A stretch of 64,000 nt of DNA from Euglena gracilis (GCA_039621445.1 CP154955.1:698558-762557), one strand, 5' to 3'. Positions 1 to 23,650 are shown, counted from the first letter of the stretch. The notes: a model not told the origin generated them from the letters alone. Program-made: numbers and translations.

Positions 1-1270
1 ACAACACCATGGCCGTGCTTATCAGCCTCGTGCAGGCTGACCTTCGCAACAACAGTGGCTGGAGGGGAGGGGAGGGTTAGGGGTGCTGTCGGGCAGGCAC
101 CTGTGGTCACTTTCTGTTTTGGTGCTCTAGTTGGCCCTGGTCGGCCGTGGTCGGCCCTCATCGGCAAATAATCGGCAGTAGAGGGTGTGCCGATAAAAAA
201 AATAATATACCCAATTATCTGATGCACTTTAAAGCACTTTCGCCCACTTTGGGCCATCTTGCCAACTTTTGCTCACATTTGGCCTCTTTTGGCCTCTCTT
301 GGGTGGCTTTAGCCACTTTTGCCCACCTTTGGCTTTTTGGGGGGGATTTCTACCACTTTAGCTTGCGGCTGATATAAGCCATGTTTGGATGCTTTTCAAC
401 CACTTTTGAGCGCCCCTGGTTGCTTTTTTGGCCACTTTTGGTCACGTTTGGTTTTCTTTGCCCACTTTTGGCCATTTGGCCGTTTTAGGCTGCTTAAACT
501 GATTTTTTTTTTGGCCACTTTCGCCCACTTAAGGCAGCGACTCTTTCGACCACTTTTTGCCCACTTCGGGCTGCTTCAGCTGCTTTTTGGCCGCTTTTGA
601 TCAGTATTGACCACTTGAAGCAGTTTCTGCCGACCTCGAATTTACTGTTGGTCACTTTTGACTGCTTTTTGGTCATTTTGGTAACTTCCTTCTTCTCCTT
701 TCTCCTTTTGACTTGAATCTTTCTTCTCTTAACTTGCATGTTCTAGAGCCTGTGGAAGTGGACAAACATGGGCAAAAGCGGGCAAAAACTGGCCAAAGTT
801 GGGCAAAAGTGGACAAAAGTGGTTAAAAGTGGGGAGAAAATAAACAGAAAACTGCAGGCCAGGGAAGACCTTGCCCACCTTTTGCCATGGGCATATTGGC
901 CGACAAAGGCAACGTTGGCCCTGGTGGGCCCACCAGCCCACCAGCCCGGCCTGGTGGGCTGTTGGTGCCTGATGTCGGGCAATGCGAATCAGCCACATCC
1001 ATGTGAAGAGCGGAAATTGGAGGGTCAGGCAAATGTCCCGTTTAGCAGCCACCCCAATATCAAAAATCTCCCCACGGGATTGAAAATGTCTGTACATTAC
1101 AACCAGCCCCGGGGGATGAGACCTTCCTTTTAAATAAACAGTCTGGGTGGGGAACACAAACAGTACCCAATGCAGCCCAACATTTACCCAACAGCCGACC
1201 CTTTGGGGGGGGGGTCTTAATTGGGACCCTCGCCAAGCAGAAGCGAAGCCTGGCCCTGTGACGCCTGCCG
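1..1270. other. Non-coding, low-complexity CCACTTTTGGCC stretch
   Basis: Roughly 230-720 consists of degenerate 9-13-bp units of the CCACTTTTGGCC type, followed at 765-835 by the complementary GGGCAAAAGTGG form. Open frames here (147-600) are repeat translations. I see no exon. A palindromic CCCACCAGCCCACCAGCC run occurs at 928-950. Confidence 0.6.
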
Positions 1271-1274
1271 GGAA

Positions 1275-12250
<10,976 letters not shown>

Positions 12251-12879
12251 GGGGCCGGGGTCGCTGGGCTGGCAGTGACCTCCATGCCAGCCACCAGCCA
12301 GCACAGCAGATAACACCGGTGGGCCTGCCGGCTTTCTTGGCACCATTGGGTTCTCTCTGCAGGGCTGCACACGAGCGGGAGGTGCCTGCCCCATCGGGTG
12401 TTTGACCAGGCCGCGGCTGAAAGAAAAAACCAAGGGGGATCACCTTTAAGTTGGCACAGTATGTGCGAAACCAGCGAAAAAGCGTAACAATGGGGGCCAA
12501 GGTCGGAGTTGAAGCCGAAGATCTGCAGGGGCAAGTTTCCTTGCTTGGAGGAGGGGGCAAAGCTCCTTATTGTGCAAGCCCCCCCCCCCCCCCCCCCGGG
12601 GACGAAACCCCTTCTGCCAAGAGAGGAAAAAGATGGCTGACGGAAAACTGGATGGTGTGAAGGGGAAATACTCCGGAGAGTATGTCTTGCCCCCAGAGAT
12701 GGGGCTGAAATGATTTCATTGGCCAGCCAAGCACTTGACGATCCCTGCCAGACCCAGCAACTGCATTAGCAGTGTTGAACGAGATTCCACTCTGGCCAAA
12801 AGATGGTTCATACCATCTTGCACATGCAGACTCTTGTAATCATTCCGCATTTCTGCATCGTGCGGTGTTTCACTGATTC

Positions 12880-13060
12880 GTTGGATGTTTTGCGCAAAAT
12901 TTGTCCAATCTTTCAAAAGTGTGCAAGGCCCATTCACGCATTTTCGAAATTCTGTTGACAAAATTTGCCAGCCTCATGATAAATCCAACAAAATTCCAGT
13001 TTGGTGAAAAAAACCTTTCTGTTATCTTCATTAAACTGAAACGCTTTGTTGAGTGTGGAT
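12880..13060 (+). pseudogene. Possible reverse-transcriptase remnant
   Basis: The plus frame contains FASLMINPTKFQFGEKNLSV, resembling the INP-x-KC-x-FG segment at the end of Ty3/gypsy reverse transcriptases. It lies some 250 nt upstream of the integrase fragment, too close for a full element, so most of the polyprotein is deleted. Similarity is limited to about 15 residues. Confidence 0.35.
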
Positions 13061-13259
13061 GTACAACCTGCAACACATTGATGCACATGTGTGATTTGCT
13101 TGCTCAGTGGACGATCAGTGGAAATTTACCGACAACACGACGAGATTCTCTCATCCATCATCCCACAAATTATCTCCATCATCCTCCATAATGGAAACGG
13201 CACCAGAGGATTCTGGTACCAAGCGCTGAAGCAGCAGTGAATGCCGTTGTAAATATGCT

Positions 13260-14383
13260 CCGCCTTTCACTGCTGACTCGTGACTGGATACAGGTACCAC
13301 CATGGTCCGTCTTTTATGTAGACACCCTATCGGGTTTACAGTGCGGACAAAAATTACGGTGAGTAAAAATTACGGTGAGTAAAAATTACGGAGAAAAAAA
13401 ATTACGGGGAAAATTTTTTGGGTATTTTTTCATCTTTGAAAAAATTAATTTTGGTGAAAATGATGCTTTCCAAAAGGGGTGAAAAAAAAGCCCCCAGGAC
13501 TGACCTGACACGATGTCAGATCAGTCCTCGGGGCTTTGAGAATTCTTTGCGACTGCTCAATTGTAATTTTTCTACTCGAAAAAATACATTGTAAATTTGA
13601 TTGCTTTTACAGAATGGATGCATTGGCAGTGCCAAAAACGGTTCTTGATGAATTTCATGAATCCAAAGGGCAACCAAATTTATGGTCCCATGAGTACACT
13701 AAAACCGTGAAATTTGTGATCATTTGTTAAAAACCAGGCTTTTTTTTGGTTGCACGTTTCATGCGGAATATCCACTTCGATTTGTCATGGGACTGGGGGA
13801 AAATGGTCTGAACCGGGCATTGCACGCCACCATACAGCCTGAACGTCTGTTTCTCTGTGAAATGTGGTGCAGAGACTGCAAGGAAATGCACCGTCTGCAG
13901 TGAGCATGTCTGTGTTGGGTGCTTCCCTGGCCATTCTGTTGTAATCTGCCCCTTGTAAATTGTGAACAGTGTTCACGATGCATCCTGGGGAGATCCAGCT
14001 CCGATTTCGTGTCTTGTCTCAAAGGGCGTCGGAAAAGTGCACTGGGTGCAAATTACGGGGAAAAATTATGGTGAAAATCTGGGTCATCACCAAAATTTTG
14101 TCTCACCGTTATTTTTGTCCGCACTGTAACATTGCCACACTCCCCATATGAGATTATTTTCGGGCGAGACCTGCCGGAGATTGGCAATATTCATTCCGAA
14201 GGACCTGCTCGAAGTTGCGTTACCTGTGAGACATGGTTCTCAGAAATCGAATCCTTCAGAACTACTGTTCAAAATCGTATAGCGATGTCCATTCCCGTAA
14301 GACAAATTATTTGCAAGCATTCAAAATCACTTGTCGATAGTGCTGGTGATCGTGTGTGGGTTTTTGGCCAAGGTGACTTTTGA
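13260..14383 (+). pseudogene. Ty3/gypsy-like integrase remnant split by a TIR element
   Basis: Right of the 788-bp insertion the plus frame reads PHSPYEIIFGRDLP and later GDRVWVF, the motif pair (SPYEL-x-FGR … G-x-xVWV) at the end of retrotransposon integrases. Left of it VDTLSG is in the same frame once one TA is removed, so the insertion split a continuous frame. No complete polymerase is present; this is a decayed fragment. A few Lys/Asn-rich residues at 12.97-13.03 kb (INPTKFQFGEKNL) resemble the reverse-transcriptase end of the same class. Confidence 0.55.
13339..14126. mobile_element. Tc1/mariner-type TIR element (non-autonomous)
   Basis: The 25-bp ends CAGTGCGGACAAAAATTACG… and its complement (14102-14126) differ at one base. 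The element is flanked by TA on both sides (13337-13338 and 14127-14128), the target duplication of Tc1/mariner elements. Subterminal GTAAAAATTACGG units repeat at the left end. At 788 bp it has no transposase I can recognise. Inside lies a 33-bp hairpin (AGGACTGACCTGAC…). It interrupts an older retroelement fragment. Confidence 0.85.
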
Positions 14384-15354
14384 AAAAAAAACTAAAAAAT
14401 TACCTATTTTGTCACAAATTCATAACTTTGGTGCTTCAGAAATGACTGGCTGTGGAGCTACCCTCATCCTGGAAAAATAACCTCCAGAGATTCCTTATTG
14501 CAATCCAGAAATTCCTCAAGCAAATTGGAGCCCGCACTGCATTGGAGATGCACTGAATTATCGATGGTAGCACCAAAAAATTCCCTCAAATGGCCACTGC
14601 CCCGTATGAGGCAGCCATTCGGCGCCGCCCTTCGTCACACCGACATTGGGGTTGCCTCCTCCTGGGGGGAGACAAGGGGTGAGGAATGGAAGCCAAACAC
14701 TTGAAATCAAAAGCAAAATGATTTTTTTCCCAGAAATGCATTTAGCATACGGTGCGAGAAATCACACACACATCATAAATTACATTTCATGCATTTTATA
14801 TCTGATAATACATATTACATAAAATAATTATGTCTTATATGCATATTATTCTGATGATGCATTGTGCATGCAACACATCACAGGCGGGAATGCTCCTAAT
14901 ATCATCGGAATTGTGAGCGCAAACAATTCTGGGAGGGGGAGAGAACAACCTCAACGCAACAAACCCCAATGTATGCCTCTGTGTTTGTATTATTCTATTT
15001 GGTGGACAAAGCAGAAGGAGAATGACGGAGGTGAATACCCGCTTGGCTGCCTGGTGGGTTGTTTCTGTGATCCGGCTCAGCGGCTTCCTTAGACACAATA
15101 AGCATATGGTAAGGGCAGGCAAAGGGAGATGCGTGCCAGAAACAAGGTCAGTTGGGGCCGAATATGTGGCTCTGCTGTGGAAACGTCCAGCCCGACCAAC
15201 AGACGATGGGCTCATGCGACACCACAACACACAGAGGGGCGGGATGAGGGGGAAGTGCGGGTGCTGAAGAGGGGCGGTCAGGCAGCAGGGCCGCTCAAAG
15301 GGCCTGCCGGCTGAGCGGCGGCACTAAGGGAACCCTGGCCATGCCATTGCTTAC

Positions 15355-15640
15355 CGGCCACTTCCCCCTCCGGGGGGGGAGGGAGCCACTTCCACTTTCA
15401 ACAAACCAGTCAGTCACTGTTTGAAAAACTGGTCAGTCCCCCCCCCCTGTGGGGCGGTCACTCTGGACACTGGAGCCAAAAAAATCTTGAAATCAGTTGA
15501 TAATTGAATAATAAGAATAATTGAAAGATGAATAATAAGATTAAAAGATAGATTATGATAATGATTGAGGTGGCCACTTTTGGCTAATTCTGGACGACTC
15601 AAGCCCCCGGGAGGGGGTCCGCAGCCAAAACCAGTCAGTC
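15355..15640. repeat. CCAGTCAGTCAC repeat family (copy)
   Basis: Contains CACTTCCACTTTCAACAAACC, CAGTCACTGTTTGAAAAACTGG and C/G runs. Related copies: 35235-35540, 45895-46060, 46370-46420 and 51905-51985. Copies have partly self-complementary ends. Confidence 0.65.
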
Positions 15641-15784
15641 ACGTCGGATTTAGCAATGGTTTGTGTGTGGGAGCGTCGGAGGGGTCGGACCCAGTCCTGT
15701 TATGGAGGCTGCATTCATGGATCCAGTTTCTTGCGGCCAGGTAGCTGACCCCAGGGTAAATTACTAAAACACTTCTATTTTGTG

Positions 15785-15879
15785 TGCACGTTCTTTGTGT
15801 GTGCATGTGCGTGTTTTATGTGTGTGGGTGTTTGCATTACCGTGTGTGTGTCTGTGCACGTGTGCGTGCGTGCGTGTGC

Positions 15880-15917
<38 letters not shown>

Positions 15918-16025
15918 ATGTGTCTATGTGTGTGCGTGTGCTTGCACACATGTGTGTAGCGTGCCTGCAGGTGTGTGCGTGCCTTTGTGTGTGTGTTTGT
16001 GCGGGCAGGCGAGCACATGTGTGCA
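15785..16025. repeat. TG/CG microsatellite
   Basis: Interrupted (TG)n with CGTGCG steps; a similar tract is at 17455-17712. No coding support. Confidence 0.9.
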
Positions 16026-16959
16026 CGGTCCACTTGTTGTTCAAAATTATCTTCATCGGGCTGTGCACACAACTTAATTATTTTCATTTGGTGAGGTTTG
16101 TTCGACATAGAGAATTGCCAGTTCAGACTTGTGCGATATAACCAGTCCCACCAACGTTTTGATCTTTCTCTGACTACAACCTCTTGGGGAGCGGATGGGT
16201 GCCTGCGCCAACCATCCATTTCATTCATATTGGAGTCCAGGACTGCCGCAGTGTAGGTGGGAGGGGATGGCGCAAGGTGGAAGCGAACGAGCGAGCTACG
16301 CCATCGTGGGCGGCGGGTTGCCTGTGAGGCGACGTGACAGAGAGGCACCCCCCCCCCCCCGAAGGTGGAATAAACCTGCCAAACACAAAACCCCTGCGGT
16401 GTCATATTTGGGCAGAAATTCAAGTCCCTCAGGGGGAGTTCGATACTTCATTCACTCAAGCGAACCATTGGCCCATGCATTGAACCACGTGTCATCTCGG
16501 GCCATATTTCGAGCATATGTTCATCTGTTTTGATATGGAATCAGCGAAAAAAAAAGATGTCAAGGCACAGATTTCTTGACCAAATGTTACAAAGCCACTC
16601 TGGCGCCAAAATTTGGTAAAATTATTTCATGGTAAGATTGCGAATAAATTATTTTTTTTTGGCTCGTCTCTAAGTCTCTAAGACGCCGAAAGGAAAGGTT
16701 ATAAATTTGGTCGCAAAATCAAAACCCCGGGGGAGGATTTCATATTTCGGGGGGGGATTTGGGAAGGGAGTTAAGTTGTTGACCATTGGCTGGCACCAAT
16801 TTTGTTCGCTGAAGCACTGGAATATTGTTTTTAGCTGCGTTGCAGGTGGCCTTGCATCCATTCATATTTCTCGACATCATTCTGATTGACAAATGATTCA
16901 TTGAATTATAACTGAAATTCCTCAGTTGGGGAATTTCTGATTTTGGGTTTATGAAAATC

Positions 16960-17130
16960 GGCTCCAGGGGTGGTTTATATTTGGGGGTTGCTTATGTTCA
17001 AAATTCGCTGATTTTTTTTGCGGTTTTTATGCGGTTTTAATACAAATTCCTTCATGTCGTCAGTCAGAGGTTGCTTATACTTGCGAGTTGCTTATGCAGG
17101 GGGGTTGCTTATTTGGGGAGAGGGGTAACA
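16960..17130. repeat. GGTTGCTTAT repeat cluster
   Basis: Four copies of GGTTGCTTA(T/A) with T-rich spacers. A related TTGCTTAAATTTG family occupies 19715-19840 and 19965-20135. Confidence 0.6.
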
Positions 17131-17579
17131 TGCCCCCATAAAAACTCAAATTTAACTGATATTATTGTTGAAAAAAATGAGAAAAATGAATGATGCTCAG
17201 AAGGCAGCCTGCCAATACGCAGTGGGAGGAACAAAACGTACCATGCAATTGCTCAGCTTTAAATGGACGGTGGCGCTTTCTTGAGAATTCCAGCTGGCCT
17301 TCTGGGTGATGGAACGAACAAAATCGTGGGTAAGGAAATCATGAAAAATGCCTGCTTGCAGAAACACAGGTGGGGAAACCTTCCACAATGCCAAACCTGC
17401 TTCGCTGCACCCGGGAGGAGGGGTTCTGGGTCAAAAGCAGCCAGCCCCCCCCATGTGCTGTGTATGTGTGTGTATTGTGTGTGTAAATGTCTGTGTTTGT
17501 ACTCGTCTTGCACGTGTACTGTGTTGGTGCTTGTGTGTGTGTGTGTGTGGTGTGTGGTTGTGTGGCTGTGCCTTGTGTG

Positions 17580-17620
<41 letters not shown>

Positions 17621-17747
17621 GTGTGCGTGTGTGTGTGTGTTGTGAATGTGTGCGTGTGTGTGCGGTGTGTGCGCGCGCGTGCGTGTTGCGCGCGCATGTG
17701 TGTGTTGCGTATGCGGGTAATGACAACTGTGCCAAAGCAGTTGCATG

Positions 17748-17832
17748 GGCCAAAGCATCGCATTGCTGGGAGCAGGGCCGAGCCGGCGGGCAGCGCCATA
17801 CACGCGCCGCCCGGGAGGTCCGGCCCCTGCAA
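17748..17832 (-). CDS. Possible exon, hydrophobic/Gly-rich
   Basis: The minus frame reads GPDLPGGACMALPAGSALLP with high GC3. It stands next to the 17.46-17.71 kb TG/CG microsatellite. No family recognised; assignment to the left-hand membrane-protein gene is a guess from strand and spacing. Confidence 0.33.
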
Positions 17833-19469
17833 TGTCGGTCGGGGCATGGGAGGGGACGACGGAACCACACACTGACAGGGGGAAGGGGAGGAGAGGCAGA
17901 GGGGCCGCGCAGGAAGTGGCGGGGGCGGGGCATTTTATTTTTGGATTTTGGAGACATGTTTGAAAATAATAATGTTTTCAATAACAAACCTTTTTGGAGC
18001 AAAATATCTGAGTTTTGAAAACACAATCTGTTTAATGACTTCTTTGCCAATCGATTCGAGGTACTTGAAGCTCCTTGTGATGCTTTGATAGTTTGGGGAC
18101 CGACGCTTCGTCATGCTTATGCCCCCCCCCCCCCCCGGGGGATTATTATGAGGCTGCCAAATCGCCATCTGCTCGACAATCCACCAGGACTAGTCGAACA
18201 CAAAATGGCATCGGCAAAATGGCACTCCCTCCCTGATTTAGGGCTGTGCTCTTTGGTGTTCAGTTTCGTGGCAGGGGAGAATCCCAAGGGGTTGAATGGG
18301 GGTTTTGTTGACAAAATTTCGCCCACTGCCTTCCTTTCAGAATGCCAATCACGGCAAATCTCCTCATGCAATCTCTCCTCATGAGTGTGCAAATCGAGCT
18401 GTGGGTCCGTCGTCAAAACCTTCACTTTCGAGAACCAAAAAAAAAACAGCCAATCACCCCCAATGGGGGTGAACAACTGCCTGCGCAGAAATGCCGCGGT
18501 GAGATGCGGGCTTGCTGTCGATAAAAACGACCGCAGCTTGCGGTGAAATCTACAGCAAGCCGCAGACTTGGCCCCCAAACTTGGTTGAACTCCTTCTGAG
18601 GAATTGTGGCAACCTGCGTGGAAAAGACAAAGGTAACTATCATGTGAAATTCAGCAGGTACTTCCCCCCATCCCACTCCAACACTGCGTGGTGGTATCCC
18701 AGAATTCCAGGGCCATTCCAACAATGGCATGGTATTTTCGGGCCAACCGAAACACCCTGTGGTGCTTTCTCCGTCTGGAATTCCAGGCCAAATCAGCAAC
18801 CTCGTGGGGTTATTCCTCCTCTGGGTTTCTGGGGCTCTAGGTTCTTCCAGACAACCCCGTAGGATCTGCCCGCCGATTTTTTTGGGCCAATGCACAAACC
18901 TTGTAGAGTTCTCGTGTTTTTGAGCCAGCCCAGCCCGACAACCCCAAATTGTCACCCCTGAGCCAGTCTCAAAGCCCATTCTCCCCTCAGGACTTCGGGC
19001 CATTTCAGCTCTGCACTGCAAGGTGTTCTCTCCTGCTGGAGGGAAAATTCCGACATCCTGGTGGTCTTCTCCACCGCTCTTCGTCCTTGATCTTTTTCGA
19101 ATCGAAAAAAATCTGAATCGAAATTTTGAGATGAAAACCCGAAAACATTCAAACATAACCATTTTTTTTGGGCAGGTTTTGACCCCCTTTTAAAAACTTG
19201 GCCTTGCTTTTCACGTTACCCCCCCCCCCCGGTCCAGCCCAGCTTTGCCAGGCGCAAAAACTTTAGAACCACACGACCCCCCAGACGAGGACCCCCCAGG
19301 GGGAGGCTCTGGTGGCTGTTGGCTGGAAAAAAGGTACTGGCTGGCTGGAACCCTGGGGGAGGGGGAGTAGGGTGGGATCCGGCTGAAGAAATTCCCCGCC
19401 ATCAAGCTTGTAATCTTATCCCATTTCTATTTCACGGGTTTCTGGGACTCAGGGATATTAAACCCCGCC

Positions 19470-19700
19470 CCAAATAACCTGGTGGGGTGCCAGGTTATTG
19501 GAACCAACTTTTGGCCCCCCCCCGCCAGGTTATTTGGGCCACCTTTTCAGCGCCGTAAAGGAATTTCGCCTAAAAAGGACCCTGCCAAGTTACTGGAACC
19601 ATCTTTTTTTTGCCCCCCCCCCGCCAAGTTATTTGGCCCCTGCCAGGAGTTGGGACCCCGCCAGGTTATTTGGGAGGAACGATGGGGAAGGTGATAGAGC
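19470..19700. repeat. CCAGGTTATTTGG inverted-repeat family (copy 1)
   Basis: Alternating AACCTGG(C/T)GGGG and CCGCCAGGTTATTTGG arms around TTGGAACCAACTTTTGGCCC and GGAATTTCGCCTA. An inverted copy occupies 56515-56745 and a short one 40250-40340. The arms can pair into stems. Confidence 0.8.
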
Positions 19701-20524
19701 CCCCCCCCCCCCAAATTAAGCAACCTATTGCTCAAATTTGGGTGTCAGCCAATCTACCCAAGGGGTTGCTTAAATTTGAAGGTTGCTTCCATTTTGGGTT
19801 TCACTGGATATGCCGAAGGGTTGCCTAAATTTGGACCAAAACGGCCAACAAAAAATGACTCTTGAGCCCATCTTTGAACCCAGAAAATGAGCAACGATTG
19901 TCGATTTGGGAGGCGTTGCTGCTGATGGTTGGTCGGACTGGAGATTTTTGTTCATACCTGCATTATTAGGGGTTATTTCAATTTGAATTTCGCCCTGGTC
20001 CCCAGGGTTGTTTGGATACTGGGAGTCGCTTGAATTTGGATGTCGGTCGGTTCAGCCCCAAGGGTTGCTTTAATTTGGTAAAAAATTTTTGGGGGGGTAC
20101 ACCACCTAAAGAGTTTATGGGGTTGAACGGGGCGGGGGTTAAAACTAAATAAAAGCAAACAAACTGAAACTGAACAAAAAAAACTTTGTGCGCAAATTTA
20201 TTTTTCAAAAAAAAACCTCAAAATAAATCCGAAAATTGGGTGCTTGTTTTCCCCCTCAACATTATCGGCTATTAAACGAATTGTGTGAGTTTGAACTCAA
20301 CTCAACTCAACTTGTGCCATTTACTTTCTAGACTTTGGGCTAGGTAGGAAGAAAAAATAATTAAAAACGACCTGGCACAACGTTCACCCCAAGGTGTCAC
20401 ATTGGGGTGAACACCTTGGGGTTCACCCCAAGGTGAACCCCACCTTGGATCACCTTGGGTTCACATGCATCCCCTTCCCCCAAGCGGCGGACCGCACACA
20501 CGGTCACACCTCGGCCGCACAATC

Positions 20525-20592
20525 CTCTCATCGCCGGGGCACCCGCCGCACGGGGATCAGCGGCTTCGGCAGCGGCAGCCCCGCCAGGCTGT
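20525..20592 (-). CDS. Possible exon, Leu/Pro-rich
   Basis: The minus frame reads SLAGLPLPKPLIPVRRVPR with every third base G or C, then a stop. The open frame is bounded by a G/C tract on one side and a stop on the other, which fits a short exon. Function unknown. Confidence 0.35.
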
Positions 20593-20877
20593 TTTTTTGC
20601 CAACCCCGGGAGGGGGGGGGGTCCGGAGTGCCTGTGAGTGCCTGCCCAGGCAGGCACTACCCTCCCCCCGGGGGGGGGTCGGATTTCGGCCTGTGCCCGG
20701 GCACATTCCTTTGAAAATAGGCCATTTTTGGCTCCCCGGCGCCTTTGGCGCCGGGGTTGTGCTAGGGCACTTTTGGCCGTGTGCCCCCCCCCCTCGGGTC
20801 GATTTGGAGTGCCTTGGGGTGCCTGCCCAGGCAGGCCCCCCCCCCCCCCCGGGGTGGGGTCAGCACCCGACTAAAAT

Positions 20878-21003
20878 ACAGCCTGAGCCCCGCGCTGGAT
20901 CGCGGCGCCCCCGACACCGCAGTCCGCGCCGCCGCCCTGCGGAGCGCTGGGCCGGCGGCGACGAGGCACTTCCGGCCGGCAGCGGCGGAGGAGGCGAGCA
21001 TGG
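20878..21003 (-). CDS. Possible exon, Ala/Arg-rich, with an ATG
   Basis: The minus frame reads MLASSAAAGRKCLVAAGPAL then RRAAARTAVSGAPRSSAGL with GC3-rich codons. The ATG followed by a small-residue/Arg stretch could be an organelle or secretory leader and a gene start. The plus strand is also open (DRGAPDTAVRAAALRSAG), so strand is not certain. Confidence 0.33.
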
Positions 21004-22536
21004 TTGGGACTGGGGGGTGTGCGCTGTGTGGAATAGGGAGACGCGTGGTGTTGGAGCAGTGGATTCAGTGGAATGAGCCGCAGGGAAGGGCACTCTTTCC
21101 CGCGGTCCAAACCGGGGGTTTTCATTCATCCGTGCCGACGGCCGAAAATACCACGCGTGATTTTACGTGACTTTACATGATTTATGTGCAGGCAAAACAC
21201 TGAGAAAAATTTGCCGGTTTTCCACGCTATTGCACTGGGAACCAGACAAATGCTCGTGTGACCACTGGGATGTGTGGGATCCAACTCAACATGGCATACT
21301 CCGAACATATTACACCTATTTTGGGTGCAAATAGGTACTGACCCATGCGATCAAAAAAAAATGATCATCAGCTCTTTGTTATTTGAATGGTTGTTTGAGT
21401 AAAACAATGCTCAGCGCGATGTCCAGTTGAAAATGCTGGTGAATAAAACTTAAAAGAAGCGGGTTTCTTCCAGGACCCGGGGTGGGGGGGGTCCAGTGGG
21501 ACGGCTGGAAAGAAAAGAGCTGGCTGGGAAAACCGTGCTGGCTGGACCTACTCCTGGGGTGGGGGGGTTCGCGCTCGGGGAAGGGGGAGGGGGATTCGGT
21601 CCAGCCTGCAGTATCTGGACTGGGCTGGTACCCAAAAAAGGCCAAACTACAACTGAAAAAAAAACCTTCAAAATTTTTGGCCATTTTGGACCCCGTTTGG
21701 TTTGCACTGACAATTCTTCGGTCCAATTTTATTCCCACTCGACCCGGGGGGTCCACAGCCTGACTGGGAGGCGTTGGCTGGAAAAGAAAATGGTGGGCAG
21801 CTGGACCCCCGTGGTGAGGTCACCTCTGGCAGAAAGCGTTGCTAAAATGCCTCATTTTTTAAAAAAAATTGGGAGAAATTTTTGATCTGTACACATTTTT
21901 AGGGAGAAGGAAGAACTGAAAAAATACTCCCCTCCTTGGGGAAAATTTTCATTATGCAACTCTTTTCATGCAAAACCAATTTTTTTGTCCAAAAATTTGC
22001 AACCATGAGCAAAACAGGGTTTTGCGCACTTTTTAAACAACAAATTCAAAAAATTCAATAAAAAACAGGGTTCTTTAAAAGCCTTTGAGAACCTTAAAAC
22101 ACCTTGAAAAAAATACTTTAACCGTGTATTTTGCAATAAAAATTGCACCAAAAAATAATGGGTGAGACCATGGTTAACTGATTCGATGGTTGAAGCAAAA
22201 GATCAGGTGAATGTGCACAATAAGGTATTTCATTGAGCATGCACATTTTTTTTTGTGCTTTGTCAACCCCAAAATTTATCACCGAGAGAAAAATTACTAA
22301 TTTTTCCCTCGGTGATGAGTTTTGGACCACCACTTCTGGTGGCATGCGTGCAGAGGGAGGATAATTATAAAACAAGGTTTGAATGATTTGAAAAAAAAAT
22401 CATGCACCAGTATAATCTCAAGATAGGGTAGCCCGTACCTGGGACCCTCGCGTTTCCTCGGGCATGAAAAAGATGAAAAAATAGCCGACTCCTACCCTAA
22501 CACCCTAACACCGAAATGATAGAAATCCGGAAAGTA

Positions 22537-22952
22537 CCACCCCCCCTATGTCCAATGACCGGTAACCTCTGTCCTCTGACCGGGGGGGGGGGGGTGGTCG
22601 TTGGACATAAGGTAATGACCAAAAAGGTGTCCTCTGACCGGGGAGGTGGTCGTTGGACATGGGGTCAAAAGAAAGTTGGTGGACCCGGGTCCCCACCCAC
22701 CCAAAAATGCCCAAATTTTCCCTTCCGGCACTTCGCGCCGAAATTTTTGGGCAATTTTGACAAATTTTTGTCCAAAAAGTGTCAAAAATGGCATTTTGGC
22801 CAAACTTTTGGCCAATTTTTGGGCAAAATTTTTCGTCTCGGTGCTTCACGACGGGACCAAAAATTTGGTCAAACCTCCAAAAAGGTGTCCTCTGACCGTG
22901 GGGGGGGTGGTCATTGGACATAGGGGGGATTGTTGGACATAGGGGGGGGGGT
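22537..22952. repeat. GTCCAATGACC TIR element (copy 1)
   Basis: Starts CCCCTATGTCCAATGACCGG and ends GGTCATTGGACATAGGGG, forming terminal inverted repeats of about 18 bp. Internal GGTCGTTGGACAT and TCCTCTGACC repeats, an AT-rich core with GGCACTTCGCGCC and the TTTTTGGGCAATTTT block. Longer copies: 26935-27290, 32115-32450 and 42733-43040. Short relatives: 33585-33685, 44555-44700, 49880-50000, 50245-50310 and 55338-55445. Confidence 0.85.
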
Positions 22953-23309
22953 AATATTTTAACCAAACTGTTCAATGAAAATGAATCACAGATTTATGAA
23001 ACCTGAGTGGTGGTGAGCGTCGCATAATTCCAAGCTGCGCACTCCTCCAGAAAATGGGATGTGCGTATTTCTCACGCAGCGCACAGACACAGAGTGCTGA
23101 CAGGCTGAAAGCCAGGGGAGCCGTAGTTATTACTTTGAAGGCTGGTTGGCACGTCGAGGGGGCAAGCGGGAGGCGAGGGGAGGCGACGCTCTGAGTGGGA
23201 CCGGGTGTCACTTCACTTGGGGCCGACGGTGGGAATGTTGCGGTTCGAGGAGCCACGCCGGGAGGCGGGGCTCGGCAGGGCTGCGTGGAAGACCTGGTAC
23301 CCCCCCCCC

Positions 23310-23470
23310 CCTCGGGGGAAACGGACCCCTGACAGGTCGGTCGGTTCCGGGGACCCTGGCAACCCCCAAGCTTGACAGGTTGGCCCGAACGAAGGACCCT
23401 GATAGTCTCCCGGGCGGGACCCTGACATGTTCTTGGGTGTGGCAGCTTCTGGGGGGTGGGTGGGTAGAGG
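23310..23470. repeat. CCCTGACAGGTTGGCC repeat family (copy)
   Basis: Units of the form GACCCTGACAGGT(T/C)GGCCGG…GGGACCCTGACA…TTCCCGGG. Other copies: 5885-6005, 45290-45375, 45780-45870, 53955-54170 and 57870-58010 (partly inverted). Confidence 0.75.
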
Positions 23471-23584
23471 GGGTTGGATCCCCATGGGGGGGGGGGGGCG
23501 GTCGGACCCTTCATCCAGCACATGGGGGGGGGTGAGGCACCCCTGCCACCCATCAGGTTTCAGGGGTTCCCTTACAGCCCTGGG

Positions 23585-23646
23585 CTGGGGCTTGGGTGCC
23601 AGCGAGGACGGGAGGACCCCGGCGGCAGCCGAGCAGCCCGCCGCGG

Positions 23647-23650
<4 letters not shown>
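23585..23650 (-). CDS. Possible exon, Ala/Pro-rich
   Basis: The minus frame reads AAAGCSAAAGVLPSSLAPKP then QPRAVREPL. GC3 is raised but the stretch is short and compositionally simple. It is separated from the 23.7-kb piece by the poly-G tract, which might be an intron end. Confidence 0.3.

Larger units (their letters stand above)
14390..17450. other. 3.1-kb stretch without supported genes
   Basis: AT-rich at 14.70-14.90 kb, repeats as listed at 15.36-15.64, 15.79-16.03 and 16.96-17.13 kb. A GC-moderate island at 16.2-16.35 kb is open on both strands (minus PSPPTYTAAVLDSN; plus SYAIVGGGLPVRR) but too ambiguous to call. Confidence 0.5.

Noticed and set aside
16270-16345. Plus-strand SYAIVGGGLPVRR resembling a dinucleotide-binding loop
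   Set aside because: Single short motif in a GC patch open on both strands; no continuation of a Rossmann domain.
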